64,000 nucleotides of DNA from Sutcliffiella cohnii (GCF_002250055.1 NZ_CP018866.1:2782501-2846500), one strand, 5' to 3'; numbered from the stretch's first letter, positions 19,741 through 29,071 are shown. Notes: generated by a model not told the origin, from the sequence alone. Numbers and translations: made by a program.

Positions 19741-20838
19741 TTAGACCTCCTTATTACGAAGCGGTACGGCAACTATCTTTACATCTGATCCAATTTGTTT
19801 TACTTCATTTATTTGTAATTGAACAATATCGTCCATTGACTCTATTCCTAGTCCCCCAACAGAAGTTGGTGCCAACTTACCGCCAATAAGTTTTGGTGCT
19901 ATATATGTTACAAATTGATTTACGGCATTCGCTTGAACAAAGCTACCATTTACCGTTGCTCCCCCTTCTACGAACAGGGAAGTTATTTTCCGAGACCCAA
20001 GCTCCTCGAGTAGCAAGTCTATTTCAACCTTCTCGGTAGGCAACGAAATAATTTCAACTGGCTTGTTTTGAAAAAGTTCTAATTTCTCTTTTGCAACAGT
20101 GTTACTTGTCACTATCCACGTAGGTGCTTCCTTATCATTAACAACTTTAGCGCTTAGAGGAGTATTCAAATGATTATCCAGTATAATCCTAATTGGATTT
20201 TTACCACCAGCAGGTAGACGGGTTGTTAAACTCGGGTCATCCCCTTTAACTGTCCCAACTCCTACTAAAATAGCATCATGCTGGTGACGGTACTCGTGAG
20301 CATCTAATCTTGCTTCTGGACTTGTAATCCATTTACTTTCACCGGTAACAGTCGCCGTTTTACCATCTAAACTTACCCCAGTTTTTAATGTGACGAAGGG
20401 ACGGTTTGTTTGGATATAGTGAAAGAATACTTCATTTAAGGCAAGAGCACTCTCTTCCTCGACACCTGCTTCAACAATAATCCCAGCGTCCTTCAACATT
20501 TTAATCCCTTTACCTGCTACAAGTGGGTTAGGATCTACACTCGCAATCACAACGCGACTAACTTTTTTTTCGATTAATAGTTCAGCACATGGAGGCGTTT
20601 TACCGTAATGGCTACAAGGCTCTAACGTTACATATACAGTCGCACCTTCCGCTTTATCACCTGCCATTTTTAATGCGTGTACTTCTGCATGCGGCTCTCC
20701 TGCTTTTAAATGAGCACCAAATCCAACAATTTCACCATTTTTTACAACGACGGAACCTACAATAGGATTTGGTGATGTTTGCCCTTTCGCTGATGAAGCT
20801 AAAGATATGGCAAGCTTCATATAATGTACATCGTTCAT
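19741..20838 (-). CDS. ribD: Riboflavin biosynthesis deaminase/reductase RibD
   Basis: First gene of the rib operon. The N-terminal cytidine-deaminase-like domain has the zinc motif HAEVHAL and PCSHYGKTPPC; the C-terminal half is the NADPH-dependent reductase (KTGVSLDGKTAT, FVEGGATVNGSFV). It is 365 residues from the ATG at 20838 (MNDVHYMKLA), which has GGTGGT at proper distance. The longer frame would begin inside the riboswitch terminator, so it is rejected. Confidence 0.95.
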   Translation of the reverse strand: MNDVHYMKLAISLASSAKGQTSPNPIVGSVVVKNGEIVGFGAHLKAGEPHAEVHALKMAGDKAEGATVYVTLEPCSHYGKTPPCAELLIEKKVSRVVIASVDPNPLVAGKGIKMLKDAGIIVEAGVEEESALALNEVFFHYIQTNRPFVTLKTGVSLDGKTATVTGESKWITSPEARLDAHEYRHQHDAILVGVGTVKGDDPSLTTRLPAGGKNPIRIILDNHLNTPLSAKVVNDKEAPTWIVTSNTVAKEKLELFQNKPVEIISLPTEKVEIDLLLEELGSRKITSLFVEGGATVNGSFVQANAVNQFVTYIAPKLIGGKLAPTSVGGLGIESMDDIVQLQINEVKQIGSDVKIVAVPLRNKEV

Positions 20839-20870
20839 CAGAACACCACCTATTTTTTTAAAAAAATAAA

Positions 20871-20898
20871 GCCCTCTTGGAATAAAATCCAAGAGGGC
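20871..20898 (-). terminator. Terminator of the FMN riboswitch
   Basis: GCCCTCTTGG (20871-20880) and CCAAGAGGGC (20889-20898) form a perfect 10-bp stem followed on the minus strand by a T-rich tract. A second hairpin (20939-20969, CAGTTAA pairing with TTAACTG) lies between it and the aptamer and may take part in the switch. Confidence 0.88.
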
Positions 20899-20980
20899 GA
20901 AATGTTGAGAGAGATAAAAATGTCCATGACAAATAGATCAGTTAAAGTGCTATTTTTTTCACTTAACTGAAATGTCCATC

Positions 20981-21124
20981 ATCCTTCTCCCATCCAGACT
21001 TTAACTGTCGGCTCTGGATTTTCACCAGATCCACCAATTTTTTCAAGAAAAAATTGGGTCACGGACTAAGAAACAAATAGGTTTCATCACCGCCGGTAGG
21101 GATTTCCACCCACCCCCGAAGGAT
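20981..21124 (-). ncRNA. FMN riboswitch (RFN element)
   Basis: On the minus strand the element opens with ATCCTTCGGGG (from 21124), continues GGGTGGAAATCCC, ACCGGCGGTGATGAAA, and closes with GTCTGGATGGGAGAAGGAT. The P1 arms ATCCTTC and GAAGGAT pair. One variable stem is long and AT-rich (CCAATTTTTTC with GAAAAAATTGG, near 21035-21058). It precedes ribD and a strong terminator, so FMN should shut off the operon. Confidence 0.96.
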
Positions 21125-21248
21125 ATTAATATGAAATTATTATTATATTAGCATAAATTACTTTGAAATGAAAACAAATTAGTCCTGTTTAAAAAAATCT
21201 TTTCAAAATAGTTTATTAAAACAATTATTTCTGATATTTTTATGTAAA

Positions 21249-21277
21249 CAAAAAAGCGACTCAAAGCCGCCTTTTTT
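21249..21277 (-). terminator. Terminator after the 28-residue membrane peptide gene
   Basis: AAAAAAGCG and a CGCCTTTTTT arm pair, with small mismatches, and end in a T run on the minus strand just past the stop codon at 21279. Confidence 0.65.
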
Positions 21278-21278
21278 G

Positions 21279-21365
21279 TTACACAATAAATAACCAGTAA
21301 ATAAATCCCCATCCAAGTCCTAATAGAAGAAGAGTCCAAAACAATATCCAATTTGCTCTTTGCAC
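21279..21365 (-). CDS. 28-residue single-helix membrane peptide
   Basis: Very short gene with a GTG start and GGAGG 7 nt upstream (21377-21373). It reads VQRANWILFWTLLLLGLGWG then FIYWLFIV: a basic N-terminus followed by one hydrophobic, Trp-rich helix. It has its own terminator immediately downstream and lies between the FMN riboswitch and ppiB on the same strand. Well-placed ribosome site, membrane-like composition and terminator support a real gene. Function unknown; it could be a regulator of a membrane complex or a sporulation peptide. Confidence 0.65.
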   Translation of the reverse strand: MQRANWILFWTLLLLGLGWGFIYWLFIV

Positions 21366-21393
21366 TATTTTACCTCCGAAAATGGTTAAAGCT

Positions 21394-21831
21394 TTATTCC
21401 TCGTCCCAAACTTTAACTTCTTTCATTACATCGCCATTTCTCATTTTAAGTGCTGTTTCTAAACCTTCTGTCACTTGACCGAAAACAGTATGCACTCCAT
21501 CTAAATGAGGTTGAGATTCATGTACGATGAAAAATTGACTTCCACCTGTATTTTTTCCAGCATGCGCCATAGATAATGAACCTGGTGCGTGTTTATGAGG
21601 GTTCCCTTCTGTCTCACAAGGAATAGTATAACCAGGACCACCTGTACCAGTACCATGTGGGCAACCACCTTGAGAAACGAAACCAGGAATTACACGGTGA
21701 AATGTTAATCCATCATAATAGCCTTCCTTTGCAAGCTTTTCAAAATTTTCGACAGTTTTTGGTGCCTCATTTGGGAAAAGATCAATTTTAATCGTTTCAC
21801 CATTTTCCATTAAAATACTAGCTTTTTTCAT
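21394..21831 (-). CDS. ppiB: Peptidyl-prolyl cis-trans isomerase PpiB (cyclophilin)
   Basis: Cytoplasmic cyclophilin that speeds proline isomerisation during folding. The 145 residues include [13 protein letters not shown] (catalytic Arg), [18 protein letters not shown] and [18 protein letters not shown] precedes the ATG. It lies between rib and lysA, as in B. subtilis. Confidence 0.96.
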   Translation of the reverse strand: MKKASILMENGETIKIDLFPNEAPKTVENFEKLAKEGYYDGLTFHRVIPGFVSQGGCPHGTGTGGPGYTIPCETEGNPHKHAPGSLSMAHAGKNTGGSQFFIVHESQPHLDGVHTVFGQVTEGLETALKMRNGDVMKEVKVWDEE

Positions 21832-22002
21832 ATGTATAAGCCTCCTAAATTTCTTTTTAAGTACGTAACGGTCTTATTTTACTATATTTGAGTATGATAA
21901 TCCAACATTCTTAAACGATTTTGATACATAGGTGATGAATATGGGGAGATATTAAGTATTGGTGGCTTCTACACCAACTAACTTCGATGTGGAGGGCTTT
22001 CT

Positions 22003-22179
22003 ATGATGAATGTTCGCGAAGGTTTAATTCCGACTGTGTTAGGTTCAGCAGTAACAGCTACTGGTTATGCCTTAAAGTAGAGACGAGGGTCTAACAAAAT
22101 GGTTGCAAATACTATATTTGGTTTCGGTTTAGCACACATCGTTTTAGGTGCCATTGATTTATACGAACATCGACGTTAA
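22003..22179 (+). pseudogene. Small conserved protein gene interrupted by an in-frame amber codon
   Basis: A strong ribosome site (GGAGGG, 21991-21996) precedes ATG ATG at 22003. The frame reads MMNVREGLIPTVLGSAVTAT then GYALK, hits TAG at 22078-22080, then continues in the same frame RRGSNKMVANTIFGFGLAHI and VLGAIDLYEHRR to TAA at 22177. The two parts together look like one 58-residue Gly-rich, membrane-like protein seen in other bacilli (from memory). The TAG could be a single change from CAG (Gln). Either a recent nonsense mutation or a sequencing error; readthrough is less likely. Repeat elements begin a few bases after the stop. Confidence 0.7.
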
Positions 22180-22185
22180 ACAAAT

Positions 22186-22290
22186 GCGGAGGGCGCTCGT
22201 TCAGCGGCGACAAGCACAAGGCGAGCCGGCTAGAAGGCCTTCTGGACGGATTGACTTGTGACCTCGAGCCGCTAGCGCCCGAAGCTAGAC
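22186..22290 (+). repeat. Modular repeat, family 2, core type A, copy 1
   Basis: Starts GCGGAGGGCGCTCGTTCAGC and ends AGCGCCCGAAGCTAGAC. The outer parts GGGCGCT...GCGGC and GCCGCTAGCGCCC are complementary, so the unit folds into a long hairpin. The core contains GACAAGCACAAGGCGAGCCG and TTGACTTGTGACCTCGAG. The same core occurs at 60187-60293. Confidence 0.85.
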
Positions 22291-22332
22291 GTTCCAAAAG
22301 CGCAGGTTTTAGATTTAACGCACAGAACAAAA

Positions 22333-22472
22333 GCGGAGGCGCTTCGTTCAGGCCCGTACAAACTGGACTGTTACGGTTGTGATAAAGGAAACACGGCGAC
22401 GGAGGAGCCGATGTTGACTTATCGTACGGACGGAACAGGAAGTTTGATAGGGCCTAAGCGCCAAAGCTAGAC
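22333..22472 (+). repeat. Modular repeat, family 2, core type B, copy 1
   Basis: Same outer boxes (GCGGAGGCGCTTCGTTCAGG at the start, GCGCCAAAGCTAGAC at the end) around a different core with TACAAACTGGA, GATGTTGACTTATCGTACGG and AAGTTTG. The core recurs at 29143-29283. Confidence 0.85.
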
Positions 22473-22478
22473 ACAAAA

Positions 22479-22594
22479 GCGGAGGCGGCTCGCTCTGGCC
22501 CGACAAGAAAGGTGCGGCGCTGCAGGTGGACGCTCTTTGTCCACCGGAAGTGACTGACTTATGTCTCGAGGGCCTTTTCCAAAGGAGCTAGACG
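22479..22594 (+). repeat. Modular repeat, family 2, core type C
   Basis: Outer boxes GCGGAGGCGGCTCGCTCTGG and GGAGCTAGACG surround a third core that includes GGTGGACGCTCTTTGTCCAC, itself a small hairpin, and TGACTTATGTCTCGAGGGCC. No other copy of this core was seen in the window. Confidence 0.8.
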
Positions 22595-22660
22595 TAGCAA
22601 CTCAAAGTTAGTAGTTACCCACAACTTTCCACTTGTATAATTTCCCAAACGACAATAAAG

Positions 22661-22691
22661 CCTCATCCATTAATCATGAATGAGGCTTTTT
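22661..22691 (-). terminator. Terminator of lysA
   Basis: AAAGCCTCAT pairs with ATGAGGCTTTTT around a short loop, just after the lysA stop codon at 22696. Confidence 0.75.
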
Positions 22692-22695
22692 GCAC

Positions 22696-24000
22696 TTATT
22701 TTAAAGGTAAGTCTAAACGGGTTAAGTCTTCTAACGTTTCACGTTTCACAACTAGTTGAGCATTGCCATTTTCCACAAAAACTACTGCTGGCTTTGTAAT
22801 TCTATTGTAATTATTCGCCATCGCATAACCGTAAGCTCCTGTACAAAATACAGCCAAATAGTCTTCATGATTCGCTCTCGGTAAAGGTAAGTCCCAAATT
22901 AGCATATCACCTGATTCACAGCATTTACCTGCAATGGAAACTGTTTCTTCCACTTCATCCTTTACTCTGTTAGCTAGAACTCCCTCATACTTCGCTTGGT
23001 ACAATGCTGGGCGTATATTATCACTCATACCACCATCAATGGACAAGTAATTTCGAACGTTAGGAATTTCTTTTTTTGAACCTACAGAATAAATAGTTGT
23101 CCCAGCATCTCCTACAAGAGAACGTCCAGGTTCAATCCAGATTTCAGGCATTTCCAAATTGAAATTTTTTACATGTTGCTGTACATCAGCAATTATTTCT
23201 TCTACATAAACAGAAACAGGGATTGGGTCATCTTCACTTGTATAACGGATGCCAAATCCACCACCAAGATTTACTACACTTGCCATAAAACCTGTTAGCT
23301 CTTTCCACTCTTTCAATGTTGCGAACAGTTTTTCAGCAGCAAGCTTAAATCCAGTAGTTTCAAAAATTTGCGAACCGATATGACAATGAATCCCTAATAG
23401 TTCTAAGTTTTCTGCTTCTTCAGCTTGCTTCATCGCTTCGAATGCCTGTCCGCTCTGGATATCGAATCCAAACTTAGAATCTTCCTGCCCAGTTAAAATA
23501 TAATCATGAGTGTGCGCCTCGATTCCAGGCGTCACTCGTAACAATATAGGCATGGAATAAGAATGTTCCCGACAAATTGTTTGTAGTAAGGAAAGTTCAT
23601 AAAAATTATCCACTACTACACACCCTATTTTATTTTCTACAGCCATTACTAACTCTTCATAACTTTTATTATTCCCGTGGAAATGAATGCGTTCAACAGG
23701 AAAACCTGCTTGTAAAGCTGTGTATAGTTCCCCATTAGAAACAACATCTAATGATAAATTTTCTTCTGCAGCTAATTGAACCATTGCAATGGATGAAAAA
23801 GCTTTACTCGCATAAGCTACTTGTGCTTTAACTCCTAAATTTTGAAATGTATTACGGAATTGGCGTGCTCTTGAACGAATAAGCTCGACATCATAAACAT
23901 ATAGAGGCGTTCCATATTGTTTAGCGAGTTCAATTGTATCAACTCCACCAATAACTAAATGACCTTGATTGTTTACTGTACTAGTACCATGAAAAAACAT
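22696..24000 (-). CDS. lysA: Diaminopimelate decarboxylase LysA
   Basis: PLP enzyme that converts meso-diaminopimelate to lysine, the last step of lysine synthesis. The 434 residues show the PLP lysine in AYASKAFSS, HCHIGSQIFE, the Gly loop NLGGGFGIRY, EPGRSLVGDAG, and the substrate/PLP site CESGDML. Fold-type III alanine-racemase-like barrel. It lies between ppiB and spoVAF, as in B. subtilis. Confidence 0.96.
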   Translation of the reverse strand: MFFHGTSTVNNQGHLVIGGVDTIELAKQYGTPLYVYDVELIRSRARQFRNTFQNLGVKAQVAYASKAFSSIAMVQLAAEENLSLDVVSNGELYTALQAGFPVERIHFHGNNKSYEELVMAVENKIGCVVVDNFYELSLLQTICREHSYSMPILLRVTPGIEAHTHDYILTGQEDSKFGFDIQSGQAFEAMKQAEEAENLELLGIHCHIGSQIFETTGFKLAAEKLFATLKEWKELTGFMASVVNLGGGFGIRYTSEDDPIPVSVYVEEIIADVQQHVKNFNLEMPEIWIEPGRSLVGDAGTTIYSVGSKKEIPNVRNYLSIDGGMSDNIRPALYQAKYEGVLANRVKDEVEETVSIAGKCCESGDMLIWDLPLPRANHEDYLAVFCTGAYGYAMANNYNRITKPAVVFVENGNAQLVVKRETLEDLTRLDLPLK

Positions 24001-24107
24001 ACTTTATTCCCCTATTCTACTAATTAGAGTATTATCACGCTTGTTCTTTTTAAATTAAAATAAATTTATCATACTAAAGCACATGTATCAAGGTCTATTC
24101 TCACCAA

Positions 24108-25580
24108 TTATGTTTGGCGTTGGCGATTACGGGGATGAGTGATATTTGGTCTAACTTTTGAGCCAGGGACTGCTCTTCTTACTAATATCATCATTAACGC
24201 TTTAGGGCTAAACGGAATAAACGGCCATAAGTATGGTGTGTTTAGTGATCTTATACCAGCTAAAATAATTATAAATATAGTTGAACCGACTACAAATCCT
24301 ACAGTATGGAATATAGCTACTAATATTAATAAAACGAGTCTTGCAATTTTATTGGCTACACTTAATTCATAGCTAGGTGTTGTAAACGATCCAACAGCAG
24401 CTAATGATACATATAAAATAACTTCAGGTACAAATAGTCCAACATCTATAGCAATTTGACCAATTAATACGGCTGCAATTAAACCCATTGCGGTTGATAG
24501 TGCGGTCGGGGTATGAATTGCTGCCATTCGCAAAAATTCAATACCTATATCTGCTGCAAAAATTTGTACAATAATTGGGATGTTCGATTGTTCAGAAGGT
24601 CCTATAAATGCTAATGGGTCTGGTAAGAGTGTTGGTTCTAATACAAGTAAGAACCAAAAAGGTAGCAAAAAGATCGATGCTAAAATACCTAAAAACCTTA
24701 CCCAACGAACAAATGTACCGACTGTTGGTGATTGACGATACTCTTCAACGTGTTGAACATGATGAAAAAAAGTAGTAGGAGTAATAATAACACTCGGTGA
24801 AGTATCTACCATAATTAATACATGTCCTTCTAATAAGTGAGTAGCAGCGATATCCGGTCTCTCTGTATATCTAACTAACGGGAATGGATTGTACCCCTGT
24901 TTAACAAGAAATTCTTCTACCGTTTTATCCGCCATCGTAATTCCATCAATATCAATGGCCTTTATTTCTTTACGGACTATATCAATTAAATCCGGATCCG
25001 CAATATCTTTTATGTACGAAATACAAATATCTGTTTTGGAACGCTCGCCTATTTGTAAAATTTCATTACGGAGTCGCTCATCTCTAATTCTACGTCTAGT
25101 TAACGCTGTGTTAACGATAATATTTTCAACATAACCGTCCCTAGCTCCACGAACAACCTTTTCTGTGTCCGGTTCTTCAGGATTACGACCTGGATAAGAA
25201 CGTGTATCTACAACAAAAGCTGTGTCTTCACCCTCAACAAAAATGACAATTAGGCCACTTAATACTTGATCGACAGCTTCATCTAATTTTTCTATATTTT
25301 CAACTTGTTGATGAACTAATCGATTCTCTATTAATGCTGGAACTTTTGAAGACTTACGTTCCACATCGTTGAGATGCAGTAACGATTCCATTATCTCAAT
25401 AATAAATTGTGTATCACACAGCCCATTTACATAATAAATATTTATTTCTTTATTTAAAATATGTATTTTACGCATGCCTAAGTCAAAGCTGTCACCAAGA
25501 CCTACTCGTTCTTTAAAAAACTGCTCATTTTCAGAAAGTGTCGGTGATATCGGCTTCATGTTTGTTCCATTTTGAGACAT
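24108..25580 (-). CDS. spoVAF: Stage V sporulation protein AF
   Basis: GerA-family germinant-receptor-like A subunit encoded at the end of the spoVA operon. It acts in the forespore inner membrane and assists release of calcium-dipicolinate. A large soluble N-terminal domain is followed by four to five membrane helices (starting [18 protein letters not shown]). The segment [20 protein letters not shown] is a family hallmark. The ATG at 25580, with GGAG 8 nt upstream, is preferred over a GTG at 25589. It overlaps spoVAEA by about 50 nt. Confidence 0.93.
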   Translation of the reverse strand: MSQNGTNMKPISPTLSENEQFFKERVGLGDSFDLGMRKIHILNKEINIYYVNGLCDTQFIIEIMESLLHLNDVERKSSKVPALIENRLVHQQVENIEKLDEAVDQVLSGLIVIFVEGEDTAFVVDTRSYPGRNPEEPDTEKVVRGARDGYVENIIVNTALTRRRIRDERLRNEILQIGERSKTDICISYIKDIADPDLIDIVRKEIKAIDIDGITMADKTVEEFLVKQGYNPFPLVRYTERPDIAATHLLEGHVLIMVDTSPSVIITPTTFFHHVQHVEEYRQSPTVGTFVRWVRFLGILASIFLLPFWFLLVLEPTLLPDPLAFIGPSEQSNIPIIVQIFAADIGIEFLRMAAIHTPTALSTAMGLIAAVLIGQIAIDVGLFVPEVILYVSLAAVGSFTTPSYELSVANKIARLVLLILVAIFHTVGFVVGSTIFIIILAGIRSLNTPYLWPFIPFSPKALMMILVRRAVPGSKVRPNITHPRNRQRQT

Positions 25581-26139
25581 CGTAGCCACTCCTCTCTAGA
25601 ATAATTTCTACTGCCTTTTTCGTTACTGGTGCCCCATTCTTCACATCATCAATTCGAGCCATTTTTCCAATATCTCCAACTCCAACGATAATCGGAACAT
25701 TTAATTCATCTAAACAGTAAATTGTATCACCATTTATTCTTCCAATATCCATTTCTTGTATACCACTTTTATCTACACCATAAGGACTTACTTCTCCAAA
25801 TCTATCTACCGTTATATCAACTTTAGCCCACTCTGAATCATGTGTTTTTGATGCAACAGCTATAATACCTAACACTTCAATAGAAGGATCATTAGCGACA
25901 TATTTCAACGCTTTTTCACCAAATCCCTCACCTAAAAAACCACTATCATCAAACATAACAAACACAGGGTCATATGGAGCTTGATGGATTAACGCAACGA
26001 TTTCTTCTCCACATAACTTCGTCGGATTACCGAATGAGCTCGAAATACATCGTCCCCCATAAAATTTCGCAACGTATTGAATTGTTTTTTTTGCATATTC
26101 ATCTCCATCTGTTACGAGTATGACCCTTCGTTTTCCCAT
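25531..26139 (-). CDS. spoVAEA: Stage V sporulation protein AEA
   Basis: Soluble 202-residue protein of the SpoVA dipicolinic-acid channel locus, starting [20 protein letters not shown]. Mid-protein segments [19 protein letters not shown] and [19 protein letters not shown] match the family. Its role is less defined than that of SpoVAC or SpoVAD. Its start is 6 nt from the spoVAEB stop. Confidence 0.92.
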   Translation of the reverse strand: MGKRRVILVTDGDEYAKKTIQYVAKFYGGRCISSSFGNPTKLCGEEIVALIHQAPYDPVFVMFDDSGFLGEGFGEKALKYVANDPSIEVLGIIAVASKTHDSEWAKVDITVDRFGEVSPYGVDKSGIQEMDIGRINGDTIYCLDELNVPIIVGVGDIGKMARIDDVKNGAPVTKKAVEIILERSGYDVSKWNKHEADITDTF

Positions 26140-26145
26140 ATAAGA

Positions 26146-26496
26146 TTATCCTTTCGGTTGAAAAATAAGTGCAACAATAAATGCAAACAGAATTGCAGCT
26201 GAAATACCTGCGGATGTTAACTCAAAAATTCCGATACCTATTCCAATAAAGCCATGTTTTTCGGCTTGTTCCATAGCTCCATGTAGTAGTGAATGTCCAA
26301 AGCTTGTAATTGGAACAGTAGCCCCCGCTCCAGCAAAATCAATTAATCGATCGTACAGGCCAAATACGTCTAATACAGCACCAGCAACTACGAAACTACT
26401 CATTACATGCGCTGGTGTTAGCTTAAAAAGATCCATTAATAATTGACCAATAATACAAATAGTTCCACCAACAACGAATGCAACAACATATTCCAT
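26146..26496 (-). CDS. spoVAEB: Stage V sporulation protein AEB
   Basis: Small membrane protein of 116 residues related to SpoVAC. Four hydrophobic helices include [20 protein letters not shown] and a conserved loop, [20 protein letters not shown]. Part of the inner-membrane channel that moves calcium-dipicolinate into the spore and out on germination. Confidence 0.93.
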   Translation of the reverse strand: MEYVVAFVVGGTICIIGQLLMDLFKLTPAHVMSSFVVAGAVLDVFGLYDRLIDFAGAGATVPITSFGHSLLHGAMEQAEKHGFIGIGIGIFELTSAGISAAILFAFIVALIFQPKG

Positions 26497-26499
26497 TTT

Positions 26500-27510
26500 T
26501 TAAGCGTCCACCCTTTCAAGTACTACACCGTGTGCTATCGTCGGGATTGATTCCTTTTGTTGTATTAAAGTTGGGTTCAATAATGCCCCAGTAGCAACTA
26601 CGAACACCTTATTTAAATTACCTGATTTCAATTCATTAATAATATGCGCATATGTAACTACTGCCGAACACGCACATCCACTACCACCTGCAAAAACATT
26701 TTGATCTGGACGAAAAACCATTAATCCACAATCATTATGCCTAACTGTAATATCGTAGCTTTCTTCCATTAAAAGTTCTTTTAATATCGGACTCCCAACA
26801 CCAGATAAGTCTCCAGTTAAAATTAAATCGTACTCTTCTGGTTTTACTTGAAGGTCTTGCAAATGAGTTTGAATCGTATCTGCTGCAGCGGGTGCCATTG
26901 CGGAGCCCATATCAAACGGATCCGTAATACCTAAATCGACTACTCTTCCAATGGTAGCCTTTGTAATTTTGACTGGACCTTTTTCTTTCGACACTAGCGC
27001 TGTGCCTGCGCCAGTAACAGTAAAGGTTGCAGAATCCGGTTTTTGTCCACCATATTCTGTAGGATACCGGAATTGTCTTTCGGCCGTTGCATTATGGCTA
27101 CTCGTTGAAGCTAGTGCTCGATTAGCGAAACCACCATCAACTAGAGCTGCTGAAACAGCTAACGTTTCCATTGAGGTGGAGCATGCTCCAAACATACATA
27201 AAAACGGAATTTGATTATGCCTTGCGGTATAATTCGCTGTAACATTTTGGTTTAATAAATCTCCAGCTAAAAAAAGGTCAATATCTTGATAGGTTAAGTT
27301 CACTTTATTTAGGCAAGAGTTTATAGACTGCTCCATAAGACGCCTTTCTGCTAACTCCCAATTTTCTTCTCCGCAATGAAGATCATCATGAGTATGATCG
27401 AATAATTTTCCTAATGGACCAGCAGCCTCTTTTGGACCTACTGCAGTTCCAGTTGAAGTGATATAAATAGGATTTTCATAAACCCATGTTTGTTTACCAA
27501 TTAACCTCAT
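26500..27510 (-). CDS. spoVAD: Stage V sporulation protein AD
   Basis: Thiolase-fold protein that binds dipicolinic acid at the outer face of the inner spore membrane. The 336 residues include CMFGACSTSMETLAVSAALV and VFAGGSGCACSAVVTYAHII, matching SpoVAD. It carries thiolase-like structure but is not expected to act as an enzyme. Confidence 0.95.
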   Translation of the reverse strand: MRLIGKQTWVYENPIYITSTGTAVGPKEAAGPLGKLFDHTHDDLHCGEENWELAERRLMEQSINSCLNKVNLTYQDIDLFLAGDLLNQNVTANYTARHNQIPFLCMFGACSTSMETLAVSAALVDGGFANRALASTSSHNATAERQFRYPTEYGGQKPDSATFTVTGAGTALVSKEKGPVKITKATIGRVVDLGITDPFDMGSAMAPAAADTIQTHLQDLQVKPEEYDLILTGDLSGVGSPILKELLMEESYDITVRHNDCGLMVFRPDQNVFAGGSGCACSAVVTYAHIINELKSGNLNKVFVVATGALLNPTLIQQKESIPTIAHGVVLERVDA

Positions 27511-27528
27511 GAGTAATCCTCCTTTTTA

Positions 27529-27981
27529 TTAAAATGTGGATGTTAATAAATATCTAATAATTCCTAAAACATATGCTGCTACAACTCCAAAAACAATAAC
27601 GCTACCAGCCAACTTGAACATATTAGTAGCGATACCTAACACGATACCTTCAGTTTTATGTTCAAGTGCTGCACTCGTCATCGAATTCGCAAAGCCGGTT
27701 ACGGGTACAGCCGATCCTGCACCGGCAAATTGTCCAATTTTATCATAAATTCCGAAACCCGTTAGCAAGGCCGCTATTAAAATGAGCGTTGCCACAGTGG
27801 GATTTCCAGCTGTTTGTTGGGTAAAGTTAAAATTATAAATATAAAAGTTCTGGATTAATTGTCCGAACGTACAAATTAAGCCGCCGATTAAAAAAGCCTT
27901 TACGCAGTTGACAACATATGGTGGTTTCGGCTGGAATTTTTTTATATCTGCTTGGTAATTATCTTTTAGTTTGGATGGCAT
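27529..27981 (-). CDS. spoVAC: Stage V sporulation protein AC
   Basis: Membrane protein that acts as a mechanosensitive channel for dipicolinate release. The 150 residues have an amphipathic N-terminus (YQADIKKFQPKPPYVVNCVK) and several helices; the loop QFAGAGSAVPVTGFANSMTS is the family signature and resembles that of SpoVAEB. Confidence 0.95.
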   Translation of the reverse strand: MPSKLKDNYQADIKKFQPKPPYVVNCVKAFLIGGLICTFGQLIQNFYIYNFNFTQQTAGNPTVATLILIAALLTGFGIYDKIGQFAGAGSAVPVTGFANSMTSAALEHKTEGIVLGIATNMFKLAGSVIVFGVVAAYVLGIIRYLLTSTF

Positions 27982-27993
27982 TTACATCCCTCC

Positions 27994-28416
27994 CTATAAA
28001 TTTACATAAATGAGCCATTGATAAAGTGAACCTACAATCTTCCCAAATACTAAAGCCATGATGAGAAACGTAATTTTACCGTCAATACCTATTCGCTTTG
28101 CTAAAATCGGAAGAACGTTCAATACTTCAGTTAATGCAGCAGCAACCATGCCAACGAATAACCCGCACAACAACCCTATAGGGGCAGTATAGAAGATAGA
28201 CAAATTAAGCTCGACATCATGTAAGGAAATCCAACTTCCAAACAAAGCACCTAGAATAACACTCCACTCGTAAGCTCTTACCGAATTTTCTGTTTTAGAT
28301 AATTGCGTAAGTCGCGGAATAATACCTAGTACGGTTAAAAATGCTACAAAGCCCGCCCCTACTGCGAGGCCACCTGAAAGTCCTAAAAATATGACAAAAA
28401 TGATATTAATCGTCAT
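27994..28416 (-). CDS. spoVAB: Stage V sporulation protein AB
   Basis: Membrane protein of 140 residues with four to five helices, including GLSGGLAVGAGFVAFLTVLG, and the conserved NVLPILAKRIGIDG near the C-terminus. It overlaps the end of spoVAA by 11 nt. Confidence 0.93.
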   Translation of the reverse strand: MTINIIFVIFLGLSGGLAVGAGFVAFLTVLGIIPRLTQLSKTENSVRAYEWSVILGALFGSWISLHDVELNLSIFYTAPIGLLCGLFVGMVAAALTEVLNVLPILAKRIGIDGKITFLIMALVFGKIVGSLYQWLIYVNL

Positions 28417-29026
28417 TTATCTTCTTTATACTTTCTTTATTTTCATGCATGATTACGTAGTGATCTAAGTCTTGTTGATAGTTAAACATTTCAACTTCAA
28501 GTGGACTTGGCTCTTCGTTTAAACGTTTCCGAAAAACATGGTTAAAAAACAAAATCATCCCTAATCCAAGACCGATGGAATAAGGGATTTGTAGAAGTAA
28601 TGGATGATCATCCGCTAAACCAGTAATGGATTTGAATAAACGCTGATGCACTTCTCTCATACTTACATCTTCATGAAAGTTCATAATCGTTAATGATGCA
28701 CCGAAAAATAGTAGTAGCCATACACCGAAAAATAATGCTGGTCTAAACTTCCTTTTTTTATACAATACTTCTACAATCGTTTGACTTGGTCCAATTGTCT
28801 CGATATCAAAATGGCTATTCACTTTTCTAATTTCTTTCACAACATGGATTAGATCTATTACAACAATAGATTGATCTGCCATATTCAATTGATGTAGAAT
28901 AATTGGTTTTATTTCGTTTGCAATTTGCTCGTTTGCTACAATTTGTGCAATATCTCCTACTTTTATTTGCTGATTAGGCTTGGCTTGAATTTTATGACGT
29001 AGACGAATATAAACTGTATTATCCAT
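28406..29026 (-). CDS. spoVAA: Stage V sporulation protein AA
   Basis: First gene of the spoVA operon. The N-terminal soluble domain starts MDNTVYIRLRHKIQAKPNQQ; two helices follow (ALFFGVWLLLFFGASLTIM and YSIGLGLGMILFFNHVF). The ATG at 29026 lies 9 nt after GGGGAG, whereas the upstream ATG at 29035 abuts that site, so 29026 is chosen. Confidence 0.93.
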   Translation of the reverse strand: MDNTVYIRLRHKIQAKPNQQIKVGDIAQIVANEQIANEIKPIILHQLNMADQSIVVIDLIHVVKEIRKVNSHFDIETIGPSQTIVEVLYKKRKFRPALFFGVWLLLFFGASLTIMNFHEDVSMREVHQRLFKSITGLADDHPLLLQIPYSIGLGLGMILFFNHVFRKRLNEEPSPLEVEMFNYQQDLDHYVIMHENKESIKKINDD

Positions 29027-29071
29027 GCCTTCCATCTCCCCTACGATACTAAAAAAACTGTCCTGTATATG

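Larger units (their letters stand above)
22180..22695. other. Intergenic region filled by three modular repeats
   Basis: This 516-base stretch between the broken small gene and lysA holds three GC-rich repeat units (listed separately) and a short AT-rich tail with the lysA terminator. Minus-strand open frames here come from the repeats and are not supported as genes. Confidence 0.75.

Noticed and set aside
21148-21351. 67-codon minus-strand frame covering the 28-residue peptide region
   Set aside because: It is in a different frame from the peptide with the good ribosome site, and runs through the terminator into low-complexity sequence.
22112-22330. Minus-strand frame across the modular repeats
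   Set aside because: It lies mostly in repeat family 2 and opposite the broken small gene; no ribosome site or recognisable family.
22186-22594. CRISPR array
   Set aside because: The repeated units are over 100 bases long, folded, and few; there are no short direct repeats with unique spacers and no cas genes.
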